From the NCBI GenBank assembly GCA_945870115.1, contig CAMBRH010000081.1, forward strand, positions 1 to 12,401: 12,401 nucleotides of DNA, given 5' to 3'. Within the stretch, counting starts at the first letter, position 1. The number at the start of each line of letters is the position of its first letter. The notes beneath the pieces are model-generated. The model saw nothing but the letters and a program-made list of their open reading frames with translations. It was not told the DNA's origin and made no database searches. Below, piece by piece: positions 6,863 to 12,401 of this stretch. The position numbers and the translations under genes are program-made. This DNA is from Chitinophaga pinensis. Its GTDB lineage: Bacteria; Bacteroidota; Bacteroidia; Flavobacteriales_D; Crocinitomicaceae.

Positions 6863-8212
6863 TTATTTTTTATTCAAAGGAATCGAAATTTGAAAAACTG
6901 TTCCCTTTCCATAATTGCTTTTTACAGAGATTTTCCCTTCATGTTGTTCAATAATTAATTTCACATAAAATAATCCTAATCCAAATCCTTTCACATTGTG
7001 CAAATTCCCTGTGGGAACACGGTAAAATTTATCGAAAATCATTGCCAAATTTTCCCTTTTTATACCAATTCCTTTGTCAGAAATAGTGATGACAAAATTA
7101 TTTTTATCGTTAAAAGTATTGACTTCAATTTCTGGAGCGTTTTCAGAATATTTACAAGCATTGTCAATTAAATTGTAAAAAACGTTTGTTAAATGAACCA
7201 AATCTCCATTAACATGATATTTATCAGCATCCATTTTCACTTTTAATTTTCCTCCATTTGCAAATTGATTGAACTCAAAATTTTCTTCAATTTCTGAAAT
7301 AATTTCATGAATATTTACATCCGATTTTTTTAATTGAATGGTTTCTTTATCCATTTTTGCAACATTCAAAACTTGTTCAACCTGATGTTCTAAACGTTTA
7401 TTTTCCTTGTAAATAATTCCAGCATACCGTTTTAACTTTTCAGGATCATTGGTGAAATCGCCTTTCATCAGCACATCACTTGAGAGCGAAATTGTAGCAA
7501 TTGGGGTTTTCAACTCATGCGTCATATTGTTGATAAAATCAGTTTTAATTTCCGACAAGCGTTTTTGTTTAAAAATTACATTGATTGAAAATGTAAAAAA
7601 TATCAAGACAAAAAAGATAATTGAAAACATAAAAATCCAAGGCGAACGACTTAATTCGTATGCTTCCAAAGATTTATTAATCGAATTTGGAAAAAAAACG
7701 GTGAAATAATGTCCATCCTTTTTCCATTGCAATTTGGGTGAAGTAATTCCTTTTGCAGAATCAGAAATTGGAGCATAAAGGGAGTCTTTCGAAAATTTTA
7801 TCAGATTACCAAAAACTATGCTATCCGTAAAACAATCATAAATTCCATACTGAAAATCTTGGTGAATATTTTGATTGTAAAATTCTCTTTTTAAAAGGGT
7901 TTCTAAATAAAATGGATGTAATTCTTCATTGATATCAACACTGAAATAATTGCTTCGAACTTGCTTTACAGCGCCATATAAATCAGAACTATCGGAAGTT
8001 TGAGTTGATATTTCTTGCAAAACATTTCGAAGTGAAATATGGACCAATTCTGAAAATTGTTTCATATTTAATGAATCCTCTTTTTCTTGAATTTCAACCG
8101 TTTTTTCTTGCGTCGCAATCGAAGTCTGAATCCAAAAATACTGCACAATAAGTATCGAAATCAGCGATATGACCCCTAGAATTATTACTGTTGAAATGGT
8201 TTTTCTTTTCAT
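6863..8212 (-). CDS. Membrane sensor histidine kinase
   Basis: 449 residues. A first membrane helix (about 7-27) and a second (about 191-214) enclose a roughly 165-residue periplasmic sensor region without a recognised domain. The cytoplasmic part has the H-box FINNMTHELKTPIATI with phospho-acceptor H232, an N-box NVFYNLIDNACKYS (343-356), a G1-box ISDKGIGI (377-384), an F-box MIFDKFYRV (391-399) and a G2-box GFGLGLFYVKLI (409-420). All catalytic landmarks are intact, so it should be an active HisKA/HATPase_c kinase. The architecture resembles the RprX-type kinases of Bacteroidota as I remember them, which normally sit beside a response regulator; none is found here. The start is the only good one, followed by a basic residue stretch and the first helix, and a promoter box lies 16 nt upstream. 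Confidence 0.95.
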   Translation of the reverse strand: MKRKTISTVIILGVISLISILIVQYFWIQTSIATQEKTVEIQEKEDSLNMKQFSELVHISLRNVLQEISTQTSDSSDLYGAVKQVRSNYFSVDINEELHPFYLETLLKREFYNQNIHQDFQYGIYDCFTDSIVFGNLIKFSKDSLYAPISDSAKGITSPKLQWKKDGHYFTVFFPNSINKSLEAYELSRSPWIFMFSIIFFVLIFFTFSINVIFKQKRLSEIKTDFINNMTHELKTPIATISLSSDVLMKGDFTNDPEKLKRYAGIIYKENKRLEHQVEQVLNVAKMDKETIQLKKSDVNIHEIISEIEENFEFNQFANGGKLKVKMDADKYHVNGDLVHLTNVFYNLIDNACKYSENAPEIEVNTFNDKNNFVITISDKGIGIKRENLAMIFDKFYRVPTGNLHNVKGFGLGLFYVKLIIEQHEGKISVKSNYGKGTVFQISIPLNKK

Positions 8213-8228
8213 TCGATGAATTAATTCT

Positions 8229-8236
8229 CAAAAATA
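8229..8236 (-). promoter_or_regulatory. -7 promoter box of the histidine kinase
   Basis: On the minus strand this reads TATTTTTG, an exact match to TAnnTTTG, 16 nt before the kinase ATG. The predicted leader is about 10-13 nt. No TTG is found at -33 spacing. It faces the hldD box at 8271 across about 34 nt. Confidence 0.5.
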
Positions 8237-8270
8237 ATCAATTAACAGATAAATTAGGCTGAATTTTAAA

Positions 8271-8278
8271 TATCTTTA
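8271..8278 (+). promoter_or_regulatory. Candidate -7 promoter box of hldD
   Basis: TATCTTTA matches TAnnTTTG except at the last base and lies 16 nt before the hldD ATG, mirroring the spacing of the divergent kinase promoter. No TTG at -33 is visible. Confidence 0.4.
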
Positions 8279-8294
8279 CAAAAAAAATTCTATC

Positions 8295-9260
8295 ATGATT
8301 GTTGTAACTGGAGCCGCAGGTTTTATAGGGAGTTGTTTGGTAAGTCGCTTAAATAAAGAAGGCAAGACAAATTTAATTCTCGTTGATGATTTTTCAAAAC
8401 ACGAAAAAGATGCTAATTTAGAAGGAAAATTATTCACTTCAAAAGTAGAAAGATCTGTTTTTGAAAAATGGCTTTCAGAACATAAAAGTGAAGTAGAATT
8501 TATTTACCACATTGGTGCAAGAACTGACACAACAGAATTTGACAAAGCTATTTTTGATGAATTAAATGTCAATTATACCAAGATGATTTGGAATTTTTGT
8601 TCAGAAAATAATGTTCCTTTAGTTTATGCAAGTTCAGCTGCAACTTATGGTTTGGGAGAATTTGGCTATGAAGATTCACATGAAATTATTCCAAATTTAA
8701 AACCCTTAAATCCTTACGGAGATTCTAAAAACGACTTTGATATTTGGGCTCTACAACAAGAAAATAAACCTCCCTTTTGGGCAGGATTAAAATTTTTCAA
8801 CGTTTATGGGCCAAATGAATTTCACAAAGGAAGAATGGCTTCTGTAATTTTTCACGCTTTCAATCAAATAAAGGAAAAAGGTGAAATGAAATTATTTCGT
8901 TCTCACAACCCGAATTATACTGATGGCGGACAATTACGTGATTTTGTGTATGTAAAAGATGTGGTCGAAGTTTGTTTGTACCTTAAAAATGAAACTCCAG
9001 CTTCAGGAATTTATAATTTAGGCTCTGGAATTGCACGACCATTTTTAGATTTAGCAAAAAACACCTTTAAAGCATTGGAATTAGAAGCTAAAATTTCATT
9101 TATTGACACCCCAATTGATATTCGCGATAAATACCAGTATTTTACTGAAGCAAATATGACTAAATTAGTCAATTCTGGTTACAATATTCCTTTTCATTCA
9201 TTGGAAGAAGGAGTTGAAGATTATGTGACGAATTATTTGATTGGGACGAGATATTATTAA
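8295..9260 (+). CDS. hldD: ADP-L-glycero-D-manno-heptose 6-epimerase
   Basis: Epimerises ADP-D-glycero-manno-heptose to the L-form used to build the heptose part of the LPS inner core; a cytosolic NADP-dependent short-chain dehydrogenase. It has 321 residues (E. coli HldD 310). The N-terminal nucleotide-binding motif is VTGAAGFIGS (4-13); the active-site segments are YASSAATYG (111-119), Y141-GDS-K145 and NVYGPNEFHKGRMASV (169-184) containing K178. These line up almost residue for residue with E. coli Y140, K144 and K178. Further family marks are GGQLRDFVYVKDVV and YNLGSGIARPF. A generic UDP-glucose epimerase is less likely because the HKGxMASV and EGARxTT-like (HIGARTDTTEFD) segments are HldD-specific. 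Its presence implies a heptose-containing surface glycan. Monocistronic: divergent from the kinase, followed by 173 bases of repeat-rich spacer. Confidence 0.95.
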   Translation: MIVVTGAAGFIGSCLVSRLNKEGKTNLILVDDFSKHEKDANLEGKLFTSKVERSVFEKWLSEHKSEVEFIYHIGARTDTTEFDKAIFDELNVNYTKMIWNFCSENNVPLVYASSAATYGLGEFGYEDSHEIIPNLKPLNPYGDSKNDFDIWALQQENKPPFWAGLKFFNVYGPNEFHKGRMASVIFHAFNQIKEKGEMKLFRSHNPNYTDGGQLRDFVYVKDVVEVCLYLKNETPASGIYNLGSGIARPFLDLAKNTFKALELEAKISFIDTPIDIRDKYQYFTEANMTKLVNSGYNIPFHSLEEGVEDYVTNYLIGTRYY

Positions 9261-9283
9261 AGTGAAAAAAATTGAAAGTGAAA

Positions 9284-9372
9284 AGTGAAGAATTAAAAAT
9301 GTAAAATTTGGTGTCTAAATCAAACCTTAATTCTTAATTCTTATCCCGAAAGCTTTCGGGACTTAATTCTTA
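9284..9372. repeat. Composite intergenic repeat: AAGAATTAA/TTAATTCTT units
   Basis: The spacer after hldD holds AGTGAA units at 9261, 9277 and 9284, then AAGAATTAA (9288-9296), and its complement TTAATTCTT three times (9327-9335, 9334-9342 and 9363-9371). The last two TTAATTCTT copies flank an 18-bp palindrome. The 13-mer AGTGAAGAATTAA at 9284-9296 also occurs at 5426-5438 between the two lipoprotein genes, so this is a dispersed intergenic sequence and not coding. Confidence 0.6.
9344..9361. repeat. Perfect 18-bp palindrome
   Basis: TCCCGAAAGCTTTCGGGA reads identically on both strands. It is far richer in G+C than its surroundings. As RNA it would form a short strong hairpin (TCCCGA/TCGGGA plus AA/TT around the centre). 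No T-run follows it, so it is a poor intrinsic terminator, but it may stabilise the hldD mRNA end, or be a protein-binding site or repetitive extragenic palindrome. From memory, closely similar palindromes recur in Bacteroidota intergenic DNA. Confidence 0.75.
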
Positions 9373-9433
9373 ACAATTATTTAAAGCAACTTTATTTTAA
9401 ATTTAACGTTTTGTTAATATACCAAACAAAATT

Positions 9434-11233
9434 ATGATTAAATTTTCAATTCTTGCTATTTTCTTTTTTAGCTATACTGCGCAGTTTTTTTCTCAAACAT
9501 GGGATTGGGCAACAAATGCAGGTGGTACCACAAGTGATAAAGGAACAGCGATTGTAACTGATGCTGACGGTTATTCCTATGTAACTGGTTATTTTAACGA
9601 AGCAGCAGATTTTGGACCCTTCAATATGCCATTAATTGATGAACATTCAAAGGAAGTTTTTATTGCAAAGCTGGATCCTCTCGGAAATTATGTTTGGGTT
9701 CAACGTGGTTCAAATCATTATGATGACAGAGGTTTAGGGATTTGTTTAGACCCTTCTGGAAATATTTATGTTACAGGAACTTGTTGGGGAGGAATTATTT
9801 TTGGAGCTTTAAATGAATATAATTCTTCATCATATACTGATCAAATTTTTCTTTTAAAATTAGATACAGATGGAAATTTTATTTGGTTAAGAAATGCTGG
9901 AAACGATTATGGTGATGACCATGGTCACGATGTTGTTTCAGATGCATTAGGGAACATTTATGTTACAGGTTTCGTTTCTGATTGGAGTTTTGGAAATCAA
10001 GGTCCTTCTATTGCTACATTTGGATCGGAAATCATTGATATTGAGTATGGAGATAGTTTGGGTTTTGTTGCGAAAATTTCGCCTGATGGAGTTTGGCAAT
10101 GGGCGCACAAATTTGGAGGAATTGACGGTGAAAGAGATAATAGAATCGCAATTGACAATGCATCTAATGTTTATATTTCAGGAGGTTTTACAGGAACGAA
10201 AGATTTTGGAACTGCCACAATCACAAGTGAGGGAGGTGTAGATATTTTCATTGCAAAGTATGCTAGTGATGGAACCTTTCAATATGTTAAAAATACTGGC
10301 AGCACTTTAGATGACCGAGCAAATGACATTACTGTTAACTCAAACAATGACATATATGTTACTGGAGAATTTCGAGATAAAGTTGTTTTTGGTACAGATA
10401 CCATCAACAATAATGGAGGTTCAGGTGGTCGAGATATTTTTGTTTCAAAAATGGACATTAATGGAAATTGGAAATGGGCTACAAAAGCTGGATCAAATTA
10501 TGGAACAGATAGAGGATGCGGAATTATTGGAAATAATAAGGATAATATTTTTGTAACTGGTCAATTTAAGGAAGATGCTAAATTTGGTGATTCGATAACT
10601 TTATCTGCAACTTTACCAGATAGTGTGCAGATTTTTGTTGCCGCAATAGATACACTAGGGAAATGGGTTTGGGCTTTACAAGCTGGTGGACAAGATAATG
10701 ACGATAGAGGAAATGCAATTTCTGCTGACACTGTTTGTAATTTGTATGTTACAGGTTATTACAAGCAAACTCCAACTTTTGGAACAAATACTCTACCAAA
10801 TTATGGAGCAAGAGATATTTTTATTTCAAAAATTCAAAACTCCTGTTATATAAATGATACTGTCAAAAAACCAGATATTATTGATTCGGTAATTGTGGAT
10901 ACAATTATTGTTATTAATCCACCAACACCGCCAGTTTTAGATTCTATTATTCCTTTAAAACTTTTCATTCCTAATTCCTTCACACCAAATGATGATGAAC
11001 GAAATCAAACTTTTAAGCCAAGTGTTAGCACAAGTTTAGAGCTAGAAAATTATTCTCTGAAAATCTTTAACCAATGGGGTGAACTAATTTTTGAATCAAA
11101 AGATTATAAAGTTGGTTGGGACGGAACTTTCGGCACAACTTATGTCAAAAATGGAGTTTATTCCTGGACTTTAGAATTTGATATCTTGAAAGAACATATT
11201 GATAAAGTTGGTCATGTTTTGATGATTCGGTGA
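9434..11233 (+). CDS. Secreted seven-repeat beta-propeller with T9SS type B C-terminal domain
   Basis: 599 residues. A signal peptide (residues 1-20, ending QFFSQ) is followed by seven SBBP-type repeats of 60-70 residues. Each carries a [YF]V[TS]G core (at about 49, 112, 176, 247, 308, 373 and 438), an FG a few residues later, an [IV]F[IVL]xK strand (75, 138, 210, 271, 335, 399, 462) and an aromatic x-W-x hydrophobic strand. Such repeats form beta-propellers. A Pro/Val/Asp-rich linker (472-508) joins a C-terminal domain beginning FIPNSFTPNDDERN and continuing LKIFNQWGELIFES, GWDGTF, VKNGVYSW and GHVLMIR. This is the gliding-motility-associated (CHU_C) type B signal that sends proteins through the type IX secretion system and to the cell surface. 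Ligand unknown. The usual PorP/SprF-like partner gene is not adjacent. Confidence 0.92.
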   Translation: MIKFSILAIFFFSYTAQFFSQTWDWATNAGGTTSDKGTAIVTDADGYSYVTGYFNEAADFGPFNMPLIDEHSKEVFIAKLDPLGNYVWVQRGSNHYDDRGLGICLDPSGNIYVTGTCWGGIIFGALNEYNSSSYTDQIFLLKLDTDGNFIWLRNAGNDYGDDHGHDVVSDALGNIYVTGFVSDWSFGNQGPSIATFGSEIIDIEYGDSLGFVAKISPDGVWQWAHKFGGIDGERDNRIAIDNASNVYISGGFTGTKDFGTATITSEGGVDIFIAKYASDGTFQYVKNTGSTLDDRANDITVNSNNDIYVTGEFRDKVVFGTDTINNNGGSGGRDIFVSKMDINGNWKWATKAGSNYGTDRGCGIIGNNKDNIFVTGQFKEDAKFGDSITLSATLPDSVQIFVAAIDTLGKWVWALQAGGQDNDDRGNAISADTVCNLYVTGYYKQTPTFGTNTLPNYGARDIFISKIQNSCYINDTVKKPDIIDSVIVDTIIVINPPTPPVLDSIIPLKLFIPNSFTPNDDERNQTFKPSVSTSLELENYSLKIFNQWGELIFESKDYKVGWDGTFGTTYVKNGVYSWTLEFDILKEHIDKVGHVLMIR

Positions 11234-11315
11234 TTGGATTAAATTAAGTGTTAAAAATAATCTATCCTTTCAAAATTATTTTGTCCTCAATAACTTAAAT
11301 GCAATCGGTATTTAT
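11234..11315. other. Featureless AT-rich spacer
   Basis: Between the propeller stop and the queE promoter box I see no terminator hairpin, repeat or riboswitch fold. An ATG at 11299 is in frame with queE but lies upstream of the promoter box, so it is not used as a start in my reading. Confidence 0.5.
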
Positions 11316-11323
11316 TATATTTG
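11316..11323 (+). promoter_or_regulatory. -7 promoter box of queE; decides the start codon
   Basis: TATATTTG is an exact TAnnTTTG match. It lies inside the possible N-terminal extension starting at 11299 and 5 nt before the ATG at 11329. Transcription would begin around 11327-11330, making the message leaderless or nearly so and excluding the 11299 start. No -33 TTG is present at normal spacing. Confidence 0.6.
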
Positions 11324-11328
11324 CACTA

Positions 11329-11952
11329 ATGTCAGCAAATAAAATCAACACAGAAATCGAGCTTCCAATTATGGAGCAATTTTACACCATTCAAGGAGAA
11401 GGAAATCACAGTGGCAAAGCTGCTTATTTTGTTCGAATTGCTGGTTGTGATGTTGGCTGTGTTTGGTGCGATGTGAAAGAAAGTTGGGACGCAAATCAAC
11501 ATGAAATTCTGAAAATTGCGGATATTATTTCTGAAATTGAAAAATCTAAAGCTCAATTTGTTGTCATTACAGGCGGAGAACCAGCTATGTATGATCTAAC
11601 ATCACTGACAAAACAATTAAAAGCAAAAGGTTTAGAAATCGCCATCGAAACTTCTGGATGTTATGCTTTGAAAGGTGAAATTGATTGGTACTGTTTTTCT
11701 CCCAAAAAATTTAAAAATCCAGTTGATGAAGCTTATGAAAAAGCAAGTGAATTAAAGGTAATTATCTCTCACCCCTCTGATTTTCAATGGGCTGAAGAAC
11801 ATGCTACAAAATTAAATAAATCAGCAAAAAAATATTTACAAACAGAATGGTCAAAACAGGAACGGTTTTTGCCATTGATAATTGAATACGTAAAGAAAAA
11901 TCCTTCTTGGAAGATTTCCTTACAAACACATAAATACATGAACATACCTTAG
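11329..11952 (+). CDS. queE: 7-carboxy-7-deazaguanine synthase (radical SAM)
   Basis: Converts 6-carboxy-tetrahydropterin to 7-carboxy-7-deazaguanine, the ring-contraction step on the way to preQ0 and the tRNA base queuosine. 207 residues from the ATG at 11329, near the usual 205-225. Signatures: FYTIQGEGNHSGKAAYFVR (19-36 region), the radical SAM cluster-binding CX3CX2C (C40, C44, C47 in GCDVGCVWCD), TGGEPAMYDL (81-90), ETSGCYAL, a conserved FSPKKF (123-128), and the C-terminal LQTHKYMNIP typical of QueE. A 10-residue longer version from 11299 (MQSVFIIFAL) is in frame but would overlap the promoter box and lacks family support. No other queuosine gene (queC, queD, queF) is adjacent. The TAG stop is followed by a GC-rich inverted repeat. 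Confidence 0.95.
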   Translation: MSANKINTEIELPIMEQFYTIQGEGNHSGKAAYFVRIAGCDVGCVWCDVKESWDANQHEILKIADIISEIEKSKAQFVVITGGEPAMYDLTSLTKQLKAKGLEIAIETSGCYALKGEIDWYCFSPKKFKNPVDEAYEKASELKVIISHPSDFQWAEEHATKLNKSAKKYLQTEWSKQERFLPLIIEYVKKNPSWKISLQTHKYMNIP

Positions 11953-11965
11953 AATTGTTCAACTT

Positions 11966-12040
11966 CCTCCCTTGAGGGAGGATTGAGGAGGGTGATATTT
12001 TAACCAAAAATCACCTCCCTTAATCCCTCCTCAAGGAGGG
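11966..12040. repeat. GC-rich inverted-repeat element with two terminal hairpins
   Basis: Each end is itself a hairpin: CCTCCC-TTGA-GGGAGG (11966-11981) and CCCTCC-TCAA-GGAGGG (12025-12040). Between them ATTGAGGAGGGTGAT (11982-11996) and ATCACCTCCCTTAAT (12010-12024) are imperfect complements, with GGTGAT/ATCACC pairing exactly around a 13-nt loop. The whole 75-bp unit can form either a long imperfect stem or a three-stem cruciform. Its base composition contrasts sharply with the surroundings. It resembles a repetitive extragenic palindrome or a MITE-like remnant. No T-run follows, so it is not a classic terminator. No transposase is nearby. Confidence 0.8.
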
Positions 12041-12078
12041 AAACTCTAAATTAATTAAAATATAAACAGACTTTAGCT

Positions 12079-12401
12079 ATGAAATATTTATTCTCAAAAA
12101 CATTTTTAATTCTTGTTCTAATTTTTGGAAATATTTCCTGTGGAACAGCTCAGCAACGCTATTCTACGACAAATAAAAAAGCGATTTCATTGTTTGAAGA
12201 AGGAATTCAAGTTCCAAATAAATCGATTGATCCACGATATGGAAGTCCGAATTACGCAGCTGGAATTCCATACCTTGAAAAAGCATTGGCGAAAGATCCG
12301 AATTTTTGGGAAGCACATTTAGCTGCTGGAGAATTTTGTGAATATTCAGATCGTTTGCCTGAAGCAATCAAACATTTTGAAGAGGCAATTCGCATCAATC
12401 C
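12079..12401 (+). CDS. TPR lipoprotein, 3'-truncated by window edge
   Basis: The frame is open from the ATG at 12079 to the last base, giving 107 complete codons. The N-terminus is an SPII signal peptide with a lipobox (FGNISC, Cys at residue 21). After a short linker come helical repeats: KKAISLFEEGIQ (33-44), AAGIPYLEKALAKDPNFWEAH (60-80), then AAGEFCEYSDRLPEAIKHFE (82-101) and EEAIRINP (101-108), which matches the tetratricopeptide consensus (A-x-x-x-L/A-x-x-A at 34-residue spacing ending in DP or NP). The protein should be an outer-membrane-anchored lipoprotein with an N-terminal TPR scaffold. Many Bacteroidota proteins of this start continue into WD40-like (PD40) and OmpA domains, as in the T9SS-linked PorE, but the rest lies outside the window, so this is a guess. 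No promoter box is evident upstream. Confidence 0.85.
   Translation, partial: MKYLFSKTFLILVLIFGNISCGTAQQRYSTTNKKAISLFEEGIQVPNKSIDPRYGSPNYAAGIPYLEKALAKDPNFWEAHLAAGEFCEYSDRLPEAIKHFEEAIRIN

Noticed and set aside
9960..10556. Two plus-strand frames in another phase within the propeller gene
   Set aside because: They follow the repeat periodicity of the propeller gene and are leucine/glutamate-rich shadow translations.
11234..11328. preQ1 riboswitch upstream of queE
   Set aside because: The promoter box leaves virtually no leader, and no pseudoknot-like C-rich/A-rich arrangement is visible in the spacer.
11966..12040. CRISPR repeat or intrinsic terminator
   Set aside because: There are only two inverted, non-identical arms without spacers, and no T-run follows the hairpins on either strand.

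Overview
The window looks like a chromosome segment from a member of the Bacteroidota, most likely Flavobacteriales or a close relative. The DNA is strongly AT-rich and starts lack clear Shine-Dalgarno sequences. Several genes carry the Bacteroidota -7 promoter box TAnnTTTG. One protein ends in a type IX secretion (T9SS) type B sorting domain, another looks like a DUF6089-type outer-membrane barrel, and there are several SPII lipoproteins. Gene content is mostly core metabolism and cell envelope. I see no tRNA, rRNA, CRISPR array, transposase or phage gene.

Layout: (1) 1-1577 (+), three overlapping genes of unknown function. The first is cut by the window edge; the next two have signal peptides, and the middle one faintly resembles the C-terminal part of GldM. 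(2) 1776-2756 (+), an outer-membrane barrel protein with a long leader that can fold into a hairpin, closed by a strong terminator. (3) 2832-5883 (+), a compact run of pyrD (pyrimidine synthesis), HMG-CoA lyase (leucine/ketone metabolism) and two small lipoproteins. (4) 5886-8212 (-), a membrane histidine kinase followed 5 nt later by a LuxE-like acyl-activating enzyme; no response regulator is present. (5) 8295-9260 (+), hldD (LPS core heptose), divergent from the kinase. (6) 9434-11233 (+), a secreted seven-repeat beta-propeller with a T9SS sorting domain. (7) 11329-11952 (+), queE (queuosine/7-deazapurine synthesis). (8) 12079 to the edge (+), the start of a TPR lipoprotein.

No stretch longer than 300 bases lacks a gene. 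The larger gaps hold an AT-rich leader (1578-1775), a palindrome-bearing repeat region (9261-9433), an almost featureless spacer (11234-11328) and a GC-rich inverted repeat (11953-12078).

No clear new defence or mobile system is visible. The best leads are near-leaderless promoters abutting the start codons of pyrD and queE (and weakly HMG-CoA lyase), the overlapping cassette of unknown secreted proteins, the circularly closed seven-blade T9SS propeller, and the kinase/LuxE-like pair. All family assignments come from motif reading, without database searches.
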